Below, one piece after another: positions 27,757-35,703 of a stretch of DNA of 64,000 bases. Each line of letters opens with the position of its first letter. Within the stretch, counting starts at the first letter, position 1. The stretch covers positions 4,842,501 through 4,906,500 of the forward strand of contig NZ_JAJOZB010000001.1 of NCBI RefSeq assembly GCF_023701745.1, given 5' to 3'. A model generated the notes under the pieces. It saw nothing but the letters and a program-made list of their open reading frames with translations. It had not been told where the DNA came from and made no database searches. Made by a program: the position numbers and the translations under genes. Source of the DNA: Streptomyces sp. RKAG293 (GTDB taxonomy: Bacteria > Actinomycetota > Actinomycetes > Streptomycetales > Streptomycetaceae).

Positions 27757-28313
27757 ACGGTCTCCCTGGACCGCACCGGCCGGCCCTCCGGGAGCGACAG
27801 TCCCACGCCGTCGAGAGTGTGACCGGCGTGGGTGACCACCCCATCACGCAGCCTGAGCAGAGTGGGGTAGGAGGCGACATTCCCGAACGCGGCGGCGACC
27901 TCCGTCTCGTCCGCCAGCACGGCGACCTCCCCTACCGCACTGAGCTTGGCCGCGATCACCTCCGAGCCCGCCTCACCGACGACGAAGAAGAGTGGCTCGG
28001 TGCCGCCGGTGCGCAGCAAGCCGCCGTCACCGTCGAGTGATTCGATCAACTGGGCACACGGACCGCAGCCCACCATCACGAAGCCCACGAATCGCTCACC
28101 GGCCGCGACGTCAGTTCTGGCGACCGGTCGGCCGGTGACGGTCTCGGCGCGGAACTCGCCTACCGACAGGCCTACGGGCGGCAGCTTCCTACCGCCTTCG
28201 CCCGAGCCGGCCTCGATGTCCTTCACCCGGCGGATGACGGCGAAGGTGAGAGAGAGGTTGAGCGCTGTGGCGATCCCGAGGACCGCGGCGAGCACGCACA
28301 ACGTGACAAGCAT
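27753..28313 (-). CDS. Membrane-anchored thioredoxin-like protein
   Basis: The 186-aa protein has one N-terminal membrane helix (LVTLCVLAAVLGIATALNLS) and a TlpA/thioredoxin-like domain with the redox motif CGPC (FVMVGCGPCAQLIESL) and the cis-Pro region ASYPTLLRLRDG. It should face outside the membrane and act as a thiol oxidoreductase. It is first in the minus-strand operon with the ABC exporter and the MauE-like protein. Together with the eight-Cys peptide across the divergent promoter, this points to disulfide handling during export. Confidence 0.85.
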   Translation of the reverse strand: MLVTLCVLAAVLGIATALNLSLTFAVIRRVKDIEAGSGEGGRKLPPVGLSVGEFRAETVTGRPVARTDVAAGERFVGFVMVGCGPCAQLIESLDGDGGLLRTGGTEPLFFVVGEAGSEVIAAKLSAVGEVAVLADETEVAAAFGNVASYPTLLRLRDGVVTHAGHTLDGVGLSLPEGRPVRSRETV

Positions 28314-28487
28314 TGTCTTCCCTAACTATGTGGCCTGCGGATTTTCAGACTTGGGCCCCGCCATCGAGAGCGGCGGAGGACGGTTGTCGAATGCACGCCT
28401 TATTCTGCCCAGTCGCCCTCTGCATTTCCTCTTCATTCCCTACTCGCCGGGAACGGGTCGCGAGAATCAGCTCACATCCATTCGGAG

Positions 28488-28503
28488 TGTGATGCGCATC
28501 ACA
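28488..28503. promoter_or_regulatory. CRP-type palindrome TGTGATGCGCATCACA
   Basis: This 16-bp perfect palindrome matches the general CRP consensus TGTGA-N6-TCACA exactly. The Streptomyces Crp protein is known to control secondary metabolism. Its central position between divergent operons makes it a credible regulatory site. The protein that binds it is inferred. Confidence 0.6.
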
Positions 28504-28518
28504 TCCCTGATATTCCTC

Positions 28519-28536
28519 TTGCCAAGCGGGTGGCAA
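28519..28536. promoter_or_regulatory. TTGCCA-N6-TGGCAA inverted repeat
   Basis: Two exact 6-bp arms lie 16 bp after the CRP-like palindrome. The spacing resembles an operator for a dimeric repressor. No cognate protein can be named. Confidence 0.4.
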
Positions 28537-28787
28537 AAAGCTGTACGGTTTCGACGTTCGATCTTCCGACTCGAAGTCCGAGACCGAGGATCAGCATTGA
28601 TCGTCCCTTCCGGCCCGTCGGCGAATTATTCCGGCCCACCCGCAGGATATGTTCAATACTCATGACGCATCGAACCGCCTCATTCAACCGCCCGGGCCGG
28701 GGAAACAGTGCACCGGTCAGGGCGGAACGTCGATCCTCGCCGTACGGTGACTACGTCTAACATTGACGATATCCCTAGCTACTACTG

Positions 28788-29294
28788 ATGATTGAACCTC
28801 CCGTACCCATGAATCTCATCATCTCCATATCCATTGCATTCCTTGCGCTTCTCGCTGCGGCACGTTGCATGATATTTCTCGTCATCGTGCGAGGTCGGAG
28901 CATGGAGCCCCAGTACTACGACGGGGATCGCGTACTGGCCGTCAAGGGCGGGCTTTTCGGCCGCCCGAAAGTGCACGACGTGGTCGTCGTGAGGCGCTCG
29001 GGCGGTGGAGACCGTGGTCGCACCCCTGGACTGTTCATCAAAAACGTCGTGGCCGCACCGGGCGATCGGGTGCCCGAGCTCTTCGTCGGTGTCACCGGCG
29101 CCGCCGCAGGTGACAGCACCCCCGAAGGCCGATACCTGGTGCTGGGCCGCCATCGGGCCAGCGAGGACTCCAAGCAGTGGGGCTACGTGGCGGGCGCCGA
29201 AATCGTCGGCAAAGTGCTGCGCCCGCGAGCCGGACAGGCTGTCGGCTCCGCGCGGCCGCAAAACCGTCCCGCAGATTTCCGTCGCGAGGCCTGA
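28788..29294 (+). CDS. S26-family signal peptidase
   Basis: The 168-aa protein has one N-terminal membrane helix (IISISIAFLALLAAARCMIF) and the type I signal-peptidase core. The catalytic Ser is S38 in RGRSMEPQYYDGD, and the catalytic Lys is K85 in FIKNVVAAPGD. A final motif includes YLVLGRH. Signal peptidases cut after small-x-small motifs. The next gene encodes a peptide with ASA just before its Cys-rich part, an attractive substrate. ATG 28809 is an alternative start. It opens the plus-strand operon of locus 1. Confidence 0.85.
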   Translation: MIEPPVPMNLIISISIAFLALLAAARCMIFLVIVRGRSMEPQYYDGDRVLAVKGGLFGRPKVHDVVVVRRSGGGDRGRTPGLFIKNVVAAPGDRVPELFVGVTGAAAGDSTPEGRYLVLGRHRASEDSKQWGYVAGAEIVGKVLRPRAGQAVGSARPQNRPADFRREA

Positions 29295-29358
29295 TGCAAT
29301 TTCAGCGCCTTAAGCAACGGGATACATAGATCCGTTACCAACCCTGAAGGAAGCAGCA

Positions 29359-29526
29359 ATGACCCGCAACCTCGGCGACCGAATTCTGACCGCCATGATC
29401 GGCCGGAAGACTGCCTCGGCCGGCTGTGCTCCCGACTGCGAGAGGATTCCCTGCCGCTACGGCAACCAGTTCTGCTACAAGACGTGCTGCTTCACGCCTA
29501 ACTGTGGCTATTCCTGCAGCAACTAG
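29359..29526 (+). CDS. 55-aa cysteine-rich precursor peptide (eight Cys)
   Basis: ATG 29359 lies seven bases after GAAGGA. The product starts MTRNLGDRILTAMIGRKTAS. Its second half has Cys at 23, 27, 32, 39, 43, 44, 49 and 53, including a CC pair, with Tyr, Pro and Asn between them. Cleavage after ASA (residues 19-21) would release a 34-aa core with eight Cys, enough for four disulfides. The leader has no hydrophobic core, so normal Sec targeting is doubtful. The context of signal peptidase, ThiF enzyme, M50 protease, thioredoxin-like protein and ABC exporter marks it as a RiPP-like precursor. I do not recognise a known family. Confidence 0.82.
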   Translation: MTRNLGDRILTAMIGRKTASAGCAPDCERIPCRYGNQFCYKTCCFTPNCGYSCSN

Positions 29527-29560
29527 ACCTGCCGACCGAACCACAATCGAGAGGATGAAC

Positions 29561-29686
29561 ATGTCTGACGAGAACTCGTGCACCGAGATCATCGAGGTGC
29601 CGGCAGGGGATGCCGCTGCCGATCTGATCGAGATCCGGCTGCTCGACAGGATCGAGACGATCCGTGTGAAGGCTTCCTCGGGCTGA
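29561..29686 (+). CDS. 41-aa acidic peptide ending in SSG
   Basis: ATG 29561 follows GAGAGG by six bases. The product begins MSDENSCTEIIEVPAGD, continues with an acidic Leu/Ile-rich stretch (LIEIRLLDRIETIRV) and ends KASSG. It has a single Cys. Because E1/ThiF enzymes activate the C-terminal carboxylate of a protein or peptide, often Gly, this peptide is a plausible substrate or carrier for the ThiF enzyme encoded next. It could equally be a second precursor. It is 34 bp after the Cys-rich peptide gene. Confidence 0.72.
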   Translation: MSDENSCTEIIEVPAGDAAADLIEIRLLDRIETIRVKASSG

Positions 29687-29704
29687 TGTCCCACCACTGA
29701 AGGC

Positions 29705-29738
29705 GCCGGCGGGGCAGGATTCAACCCGCCCCGCCGGC
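29705..29738 (+). terminator. Hairpin between peptide genes and enzyme genes
   Basis: GCCGGCGGGGC (29705-29715) and GCCCCGCCGGC (29728-29738) are exact inverted repeats with a 12-nt loop. It sits after the peptide gene and before the ribosome site of the ThiF gene. It probably acts as a partial terminator or mRNA stabiliser, giving more peptide than enzyme. Confidence 0.65.
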
Positions 29739-29761
29739 CCCACCTACGAGGAGCCAGCGCC

Positions 29762-30838
29762 ATGAAAAACCCAATGGTGAAAGAAGAGCATCTTCCCTAC
29801 CGGCATGAGGACGGCACGGTCCGCATCGGAGGCGAGCTCTACGGGTTGGCCGCCGCTATCCGTGATCCACACGGGTGGATCTGGGCCTCACTCACCCTGA
29901 TGGACGGTCGGCACACCGAACCGGAGATCGCCGAACTGCTCCGTCTTCAGTACCCCGCCCTGACGCCGGAGACCGCTGCCGGACTGGTCGCGCAGCTCAT
30001 TGCCACTGGCTACTGCGAGGACGCCGCTGCCCGCATTCCGGAGGAACTCAGCGCTCACGAAATGGCGAAGTACAGCCGAAACCAGGCATTCTTCCGACGT
30101 GTCGGCCTGAATCAGGAACAGGGGCCCTGGGACGCCCACATCGCCCTGAGTAGATCGCGGGTCCTCATCCTCGGACTCGGCGGCACGGGAAGCCACGCGG
30201 CCTGGTCGCTCGCCGCTGCTGGCGTCGGCCACATCCACTGTGTGGACGGCGACACGGTGGAACTCAGCAATCTGACCAGGCAGGCGCTATACACGGAGGC
30301 CGACCTCGACCGCGCGAAAGCCGAGGTCGCGGCGGAAAAGCTCCGTGGTGTGAACTCCGCTGCCGAGGTCACCTTCGACCTCGGCAGGGTGGAGACCCAG
30401 GAGCAGCTGGCGCACCTGCTTGCAGGGTATGACGTGCTCGCCCTCTGCGCGGACGAACCCGACTCGGAAACGATCCGTGGCTGGGCCTCGGCCGCCTGTG
30501 CCGAGGCCCGCATCCCATGGGTCGGAGGTGGATACAACGGCCCGCTGGTGACCGTTGGCGTCTTCGGCCCGGACGGTCCCTGTTTCCAGTGCCTTGCCGC
30601 GGGCGAGGAGGCCCTGATCCCGCCAGGATCGACCCCACCCCATCTGGGTGGTCCGGGAGTGATCGCCCCGTCCGCCGCGATCTCCGGCCACTTGGTCGCC
30701 TACGAGACCATCGCACTGCTCACGGGGATCTCACGAAACCCGCCGGGGTACGTGCGCGGACTCAATCTCATCTCCCCGGACGATCACGTCCACGTACGGC
30801 ATCCGGCTCTGCCGGAGTGCGGAAACTGCAACGCATAG
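29762..30838 (+). CDS. E1/ThiF-like adenylating enzyme with PqqD-like N-terminus
   Basis: The 358-aa protein has an N-terminal domain (about residues 8-95, HEDGTVRIGGELYG...LLRLQYPALTPETAAGLVAQL) like PqqD/RRE peptide-binding folds. An E1 Rossmann domain follows, with the ATP motif GLGGTG (138-143), acidic VDGDTVELSNLTRQ and KAEVAAEKL. Four Cys form a zinc site: C274/C277 (CFQC) and C353/C356 (CGNC). Related enzymes such as MccB and PaaA activate RiPP precursors as acyl-adenylates. GAGGAG precedes ATG 29762. It is probably the central modifying enzyme of locus 1. Confidence 0.85.
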   Translation: MKNPMVKEEHLPYRHEDGTVRIGGELYGLAAAIRDPHGWIWASLTLMDGRHTEPEIAELLRLQYPALTPETAAGLVAQLIATGYCEDAAARIPEELSAHEMAKYSRNQAFFRRVGLNQEQGPWDAHIALSRSRVLILGLGGTGSHAAWSLAAAGVGHIHCVDGDTVELSNLTRQALYTEADLDRAKAEVAAEKLRGVNSAAEVTFDLGRVETQEQLAHLLAGYDVLALCADEPDSETIRGWASAACAEARIPWVGGGYNGPLVTVGVFGPDGPCFQCLAAGEEALIPPGSTPPHLGGPGVIAPSAAISGHLVAYETIALLTGISRNPPGYVRGLNLISPDDHVHVRHPALPECGNCNA

Positions 30839-30858
30839 GGTCTTCGAAGACAGGACAC

Positions 30859-32163
30859 ATGGCGGACACCGAAGCACACTGTGTCGTATTCCATCCTCTG
30901 GGATTCCGGGCTGACGGCCGCCACTGGATCGTCGGACGGAGCGACACCGGACCGTATGTGACGGTCCCCCAGGAGGGTATGGCGGCCATCCGGCTGCTCA
31001 AGGACGGCATGTCGCCTCCCGAAGTGCAGCAGCGAATGCTGAACGAATCGGGGAAGAGCATTGACGTCGAACAGTTCGTCAGGTCCATGGCCGCGCTCGG
31101 ATTCATCCGCTCCATGGACGGGCACGGCATCGACTCCCCGCCGGCCGCGCGCCCGACGCTTCCGCGCGTTCGACCCGGGCATGTCCGGTGGATGCTCAGC
31201 CCCGTTCTCCACGGGGTGCTCGTCACGGTTGCCCTGACCGGTCTGATCATGATGGCAGCCAGACCCGAGCTGCGCCCCCACTGGGGCGATCTGCTCTGGA
31301 GTGATCACGGAAGTCCGGCCCTGCTGGGGGACGCGGCCCTGACCTGGCTGCTGATCCTCTTTCATGAACTCGCCCACCTGTTCACCGCCAGGGCAGCGGA
31401 CGTTCCCGGCGTCATCAGGATGGGCACGCGTCTTCAGTTCCTCGTGGTTCAGACGGATGTCTCAGGGGTCTGGCTACGCGAAAGGCCGACCCGGATCGCG
31501 GTGTATCTCTCCGGCATGATGCTGGATCTCACTGTGTTCGGCGGTTGCATCCTCCTGGAGGCGGCAACCGGCTCCAGCCGACTTCTTTCGGTCGTGGCTG
31601 TCACGGAACTCGGCGCAGTCGCAGCTGAGTTCATGGTCTTCATGCGGACTGACCTCTACTTCCTGCTGCAGGACCTGCTCGGCTGCCGCAACCTGTACCG
31701 CGATGCCCTGCAGTACTGCCAGCACGTCCTGACCAGGTGCCTCGGCCGGGCGACGTCCTCGCCACTCTCCGGACTGGACCGCGTCGAGCGGCGCAGCGTG
31801 CGCACCTACGCAGTGCTCATGGCCATCGGTTCCGCCGCGTGCGTGCTACTGGTCTTTCTGGGCTGGACGAACGTGACGCTGGTGCTGCTGGCGCACTCGG
31901 CCGACGAATTCCTCACCGCGCCGAACTGGCTCTCAGTCGCGGACGCGCTGGCAACGACATTGATGCTGATAGGGGTCCAGGCGCTGTGGGCCAACGCATG
32001 GTGGCGCAGGCACGGCACCGCTGTCCGGAACAGCTGGAGGCCGTCCGGGCGGCCCCGGCGGCGAGGCAAACATGACGGTATCCCACTTCCCACTGGGCAT
32101 CCGACTCACAACCCGGAAGGCCCCGAGGGCTCGTGGCAGCCCCGGGTCTCCGAAGGCAGCTGA
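30859..32163 (+). CDS. M50-family metalloprotease with PqqD-like N-terminus
   Basis: The 434-aa protein has a soluble N-terminal domain (residues about 10-85) that resembles PqqD/RRE domains, then six or more membrane helices. The zinc motif HELAH (residues 169-173) lies in a helix, and a later Asp in RTDLYFLLQDLLG fits the third ligand of site-2 proteases. M50 enzymes cut within membranes or remove leaders. Here a role in precursor cleavage, immunity or signalling is inferred from its place directly after the ThiF gene. ATG 30859 was chosen for the short gap. Confidence 0.8.
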   Translation: MADTEAHCVVFHPLGFRADGRHWIVGRSDTGPYVTVPQEGMAAIRLLKDGMSPPEVQQRMLNESGKSIDVEQFVRSMAALGFIRSMDGHGIDSPPAARPTLPRVRPGHVRWMLSPVLHGVLVTVALTGLIMMAARPELRPHWGDLLWSDHGSPALLGDAALTWLLILFHELAHLFTARAADVPGVIRMGTRLQFLVVQTDVSGVWLRERPTRIAVYLSGMMLDLTVFGGCILLEAATGSSRLLSVVAVTELGAVAAEFMVFMRTDLYFLLQDLLGCRNLYRDALQYCQHVLTRCLGRATSSPLSGLDRVERRSVRTYAVLMAIGSAACVLLVFLGWTNVTLVLLAHSADEFLTAPNWLSVADALATTLMLIGVQALWANAWWRRHGTAVRNSWRPSGRPRRRGKHDGIPLPTGHPTHNPEGPEGSWQPRVSEGS

Positions 32164-32279
32164 CCCACGTTTCCTCGATTCTCGCAGTCGCCAGCATGAG
32201 CAATCTGCGCATATCTTTGAGCCGCTCCTACGGCGTTCATTCCGGACGACGGGCGACGTCTGAAGTTCCCTCCTTGACC

Positions 32280-32820
32280 TGGACAGCCTGATACTGGGAC
32301 GGATGGTCCCGGAGAAAGCAGCCAACCGCCTTGCTCCAGCAGCCATCGCAGGGCCTCGCCCGGCCCGGTCGCTGCTGCGGACAGCGCGCCGGCGTTCAAA
32401 GGCCGGTAGGCGATGAACGGGACTTCGTGCGCCCGGCCGTAGTCGACCGCAGGATCATCCGGCTCGTCGCGGTTGAACGCGTTCTGCACGGCCGCGACCT
32501 GGATCTCGGCCGACCCGTACGGATCTGCTCCACGTCGACCTTGGACACGCCGATGTGGCCGATCTTCCCCTCCTCTTGGAGCAGGCGAAGCGCACCGACT
32601 TGCTCGGCGAGGGGTACCGCGGGGTCTATGCGGTGGAGGGAGCACAGTTCCGGGCGCCCGACCGCGAGGCGGCGCAGGCCGGCCTCGACGGCGGCGCGCA
32701 GGTACTCCGGCCGGCCCAGGGGCACCCAATGGTCGGGGCCGGGGCGTATCACGCCGAACTTCGTGGCGATCAGCACGTGCGGCGGGTAAGGGCGCAGCGC
32801 TTGGAACTGCTGGTGGAGCT
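32280..32820 (-). pseudogene. Aldo-keto reductase pseudogene
   Basis: One minus-strand frame reads ALRPYPPHVLIATKFGV, PLGRPEYLRAAVEAGLRRL and LLQEEGKIGHIGVSKVDVEQ. At about 32515 the code changes frame and continues EIQVAAVQNAFNRDEPD, EVPFIAYRPLNAG and ALRWLLEQGG. This is the second half of an aldo-keto reductase with a frameshift. The N-terminal barrel with the catalytic Tyr is missing. Longer frames on the plus strand are its antisense shadow. Confidence 0.75.
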
Positions 32821-33104
32821 GACCACTCCGGTCCAGCGCCAGTTCTTCGGCTGGGTGTGGTCCCGGGCCCGCCATATCCACGCGGATCGCCGGGCCTTTG
32901 ACGCGACCGTCGCCCGCCTCGCCGGCGAGCCCACCCCGGCGTAGGGCCGGCCGGTCAACATCGCGGCGAGCGGGTAGTCCCGGGAGCGCGGGTGGCGCAT
33001 CTGACCCTCGCTCACGTTTGGCGATACGTGCGACCGGAACGGGTTCTTCGGGTGCAAAGACCTCTGACGGTTCCGACGGACCGGCTCCCGGACGCGGGGC
33101 GAGG

Positions 33105-34100
33105 TCACGAGCCGTCGGAGAACTCGGGTGAGGTGGCGATCAGGTAGCCGAGCTGGGTGCGGTTGGTGCTGCCGAGGTGGGTGGCGAGTTTGGCGATGTG
33201 GGCGCGGCAGGTGCGCACGCTCATGCCGAGGCGGCGGGCGATGCTCTCGTCCATGAAGCCCTCGACGAGGAGCCGGGCAATGCTCCGCTGCACCTCGGGG
33301 ATGGGGTCGCCCGGTGTCGGATCCGTGCCCGCGGGTTCGTTCAGCGGGGTTGCCCGGTCCCAGGCGTGTCCGAAGACTCCGGCCAGATAGCTCACCAGGG
33401 CGGGCTCACGGATCTCCAGGGCGGCCTGGCGGTCGCTGCGTGCGGGGACGAACGCGGTCGTCCGGTCGAAAATGATGAGGCGCTCGAAGAGCTCGTCGAG
33501 GGTGCGGAACTCGATCCCTCCCACTTCAGCCATTCTCTCGATGTAGGCCATGGTGGGTGCGCTGTGGCGCACGGTGTGCTGATACAGCGTGCGGGTTCGC
33601 ACCCCCCGATCGGCGAGTGCCCTGGCGCGTTCCAGCGCGGAGGTCAGGGTCGCCGGCGTCCGGCCGCCGCCGGGCTGGACGGTGATCGATTCCTCCTTGC
33701 ACGCGGTGGCCGCTTCTTCGACGGCTGCGTCGATGGCGGGCAGGCCCACGAGAAGGGTGACGCTGGCGCGGGAGCGATGGGCGTGCGCCTCGTACATCGC
33801 CTGGATCGGTCCGAGTGCGACCTGAAGGTCAGCAGCGCGCCGTTGGCGCTGCTGGATCTCCTCTTCGAGGGGGCGCACCAACATGGCCAGGGCCGTGGAG
33901 GGACGGATAGGGGCGACAAGGCCGTCGTAGCCCGGAATCCGCTGCAGTAGTTCCATACGGGTCAGGCATGACGGCATTCCTTCCTCGCTGGCCGAACCCT
34001 GGCGCACGCAATCGGCGTAGAACTGCACTCCGATATCGCACAGCCCGAGGTCGATTCGACCGTCTTTGTCCGATTTGGAGCACATTGGTTCGGGGCTCAC
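33105..34100 (-). CDS. LuxR-family transcriptional regulator
   Basis: The 331-aa protein has a C-terminal LuxR HTH (FMDESIARRLGMSVRTCRAHIAKLATHL, in pieces) and a long N-terminal part with a predicted coiled coil (RPLEEEIQQRQRRAADLQVAL) and a phospholipase-D-like or TrmB-like effector region. Similar regulators accompany lanthipeptide and other RiPP clusters in Streptomyces. It is divergent from the small secreted peptide and ThiF genes of locus 2. ATG 34085 is an alternative start with a better ribosome site. Confidence 0.8.
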   Translation of the reverse strand: MSPEPMCSKSDKDGRIDLGLCDIGVQFYADCVRQGSASEEGMPSCLTRMELLQRIPGYDGLVAPIRPSTALAMLVRPLEEEIQQRQRRAADLQVALGPIQAMYEAHAHRSRASVTLLVGLPAIDAAVEEAATACKEESITVQPGGGRTPATLTSALERARALADRGVRTRTLYQHTVRHSAPTMAYIERMAEVGGIEFRTLDELFERLIIFDRTTAFVPARSDRQAALEIREPALVSYLAGVFGHAWDRATPLNEPAGTDPTPGDPIPEVQRSIARLLVEGFMDESIARRLGMSVRTCRAHIAKLATHLGSTNRTQLGYLIATSPEFSDGS

Positions 34101-34205
34101 CTTCTGGCGCTGTAACTAGTGCCGAACTCTAACCGTTGATCGAGGCTGTTGCTCCGGGTCAAACTTCAATCACCGGCCGGGGGAAACGCGCCGGATCGGC
34201 AAGAT

Positions 34206-34382
34206 ATGAATGGGGGAAGGGTGTTCATTACCTTCCGCAAGAGCGTCCTTGTATTGACCGCGGTGGCAGCGGCCTGGGGAATTTTCACTGGGTTGTGCGC
34301 CGGTTCCGTCGGTGCGGTCGAAGCGCGAGATGTGAGCTTCGGACCAGTTCAGGACCATGTCTGGGACATTCGCTCAGCATGA
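34206..34382 (+). CDS. Small protein with signal-peptide-like segment (58 aa)
   Basis: From ATG 34206 the product has a basic start, a hydrophobic core (SVLVLTAVAAAWGIFTGLCAG) and a 20-odd-residue acidic tail ending DHVWDIRSA. It would be secreted or anchored. It lies between the LuxR regulator and the ThiF gene on the same strand as the latter. GTG 34221, directly after GGGGGAAGG, is another possible start. I cannot assign a family. It may be a further peptide of locus 2. Confidence 0.45.
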   Translation: MNGGRVFITFRKSVLVLTAVAAAWGIFTGLCAGSVGAVEARDVSFGPVQDHVWDIRSA

Positions 34383-34465
34383 TCCCAGGCAAGGCCGGCC
34401 GTGGGACGGGACGTAGGGCCAGTCCTGGCAGAGCCGGATGAAAATCCCCGGTGAGGAGGACTGTG

Positions 34466-35521
34466 ATGGAACGCGTACGCCTTCGGCAGAGGGTCATGAA
34501 GTTCATCGATGGTGACCGTATAAAGCTCATCATGCGGGATCGGGGGATCTCCTTGCCGGACAGTCCGGCGAATCGCCGGGTTGTCGCGCAGCTGGCAGAA
34601 GGCGCCAGTAGACGTGAGGTTCTTGATGGATCCTCTGGAATCTCTGCCGAGGACCTAGAATCCGCCCTTGGAGCCCTGGATGGAATCAGGGCACTGGAAC
34701 GGTTGGATGTTCCGCACGATTTCACGGATGCCGATCTGGAGCGGAACTCCCGTACGGTCGAGTTTCTTTCGGCGGAAGAGAATGGCCGCGGGAATCGATT
34801 CGAGATGCAGGCCCGCGTCCGCGACGCCCGGGTCCTGCTGATCGGCACCGGTGGCCTCGGCAGCTGGATCGCCTACGGCCTGGCCGCAGCCGGGGTGGGT
34901 TCGCTCCGGCTGGTCGACCCCGACGTGGTGTCCCTGTCCAACCTCAACCGCTCGATCCTCTACGACGAGGAGACGGTGGGGCGGTCCAAGGCCGAAGTGG
35001 CACGCGAGCGCCTGACGGCTTTCGCGCCCAGGCTGCGGGTGGAGTGCTGCCTTGAGTACGTCACGGCGCCCGATGACGTTGCCCGTCTCGCCGAGGGCTG
35101 TGACCTGATCATCAACGTGGCGGATCAGCCCCACCGCACGATCCGGCGGTGGGTCGCTGCGGGCGCCCTGTTGGGCGGCGTTCCGGTTCTGGAGGCCGGT
35201 GGCGGCCGGGTCGGACCGTTCTTCCTTCCCGGTGTGTCCAGCTGCAGCGGCTGCCTCCAGGCATCCCAGGCGGAGCCCGGCAGCCCGCGCGACGTCCTCA
35301 TGGAGCAGGACAACGTTTTCCCGGGCCGTTCCGCAGGGTCTCTCGTCGCCTATCCGGCCGCCGAGGCGGGCGTCATTGTCCTGGAGGCGTACCGCTTCCT
35401 GTCGGGAATGGCGGAGCCGGCCACCAGGAACGCCTACCTCGCCGAAGGAAAGAGCTTCTTCGATGGCAAGCGCATTGAGCTTCCTCGCCACCCGCGCTGT
35501 CGCGTGTGTGCCGAGAGATGA
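34466..35521 (+). CDS. E1/ThiF-like adenylating enzyme
   Basis: The 351-aa enzyme starts at ATG 34466, six bases after GAGGAGG. An N-terminal winged-helix-like part (residues 1-115) precedes the E1 domain with ATP motif GTGGLG (127-132), LVDPDVVSLSNLNRS and KAEVARERL. Zinc-site Cys are C260/C263 (CSGC) and C345/C348 (CRVC). It is related in plan to, but clearly different from, the locus 1 enzyme. The two 20-aa peptides follow directly, so they are its likely substrates, by analogy with MccB (microcin C7) and PaaA (pantocin A). Confidence 0.86.
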   Translation: MERVRLRQRVMKFIDGDRIKLIMRDRGISLPDSPANRRVVAQLAEGASRREVLDGSSGISAEDLESALGALDGIRALERLDVPHDFTDADLERNSRTVEFLSAEENGRGNRFEMQARVRDARVLLIGTGGLGSWIAYGLAAAGVGSLRLVDPDVVSLSNLNRSILYDEETVGRSKAEVARERLTAFAPRLRVECCLEYVTAPDDVARLAEGCDLIINVADQPHRTIRRWVAAGALLGGVPVLEAGGGRVGPFFLPGVSSCSGCLQASQAEPGSPRDVLMEQDNVFPGRSAGSLVAYPAAEAGVIVLEAYRFLSGMAEPATRNAYLAEGKSFFDGKRIELPRHPRCRVCAER

Positions 35522-35579
35522 ACTTCCGGAGGGCGTCGGCCTTCCGGAGAGAATTCATAAGGGCAGGAGGTGTTTCAGC

Positions 35580-35642
35580 ATGGAGATCGTCGAGGTCGTG
35601 GCCGAGGAGTTCGAGGCCCTCAACAACATGGAGTACGCGTAA
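35580..35642 (+). CDS. 20-aa precursor peptide, copy 1
   Basis: ATG 35580 lies downstream of AGGAGGTG. The peptide is MEIVEVVAEEFEALNNMEYA: very acidic, no Cys, with an EE pair and an NN pair. A near-identical gene lies 124 bp downstream with the same ribosome site. Being duplicated, translated from strong sites and placed behind a ThiF enzyme, it looks like a RiPP precursor or a carrier peptide. Canonical microcin C precursors end in Asn, and this one ends Tyr-Ala. Confidence 0.72.
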   Translation: MEIVEVVAEEFEALNNMEYA

Positions 35643-35703
35643 TTCGATGGGGTGCTGCCCTTGAGAATTTCTGCACCGATATGGCGGGAGGAGGTGTTTC
35701 AGC

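Larger units (their letters stand above)
28314..28787. promoter_or_regulatory. Divergent promoter region of locus 1
   Basis: This 474-bp region has lower GC than its surroundings and separates the minus-strand exporter operon from the plus-strand peptide operon. It holds two palindromes (28488-28503 and 28519-28536). I found no convincing small gene in it. Confidence 0.55.

Noticed and set aside
28314-28787. Searched for a further small peptide gene in the divergent region
   Set aside because: No frame combines a ribosome site with peptide-like composition. The palindromes explain the region better.
32555-32944. Plus-strand open frame of 129 codons
   Set aside because: It is the antisense shadow of the aldo-keto reductase pseudogene, whose homology is clear on the minus strand.
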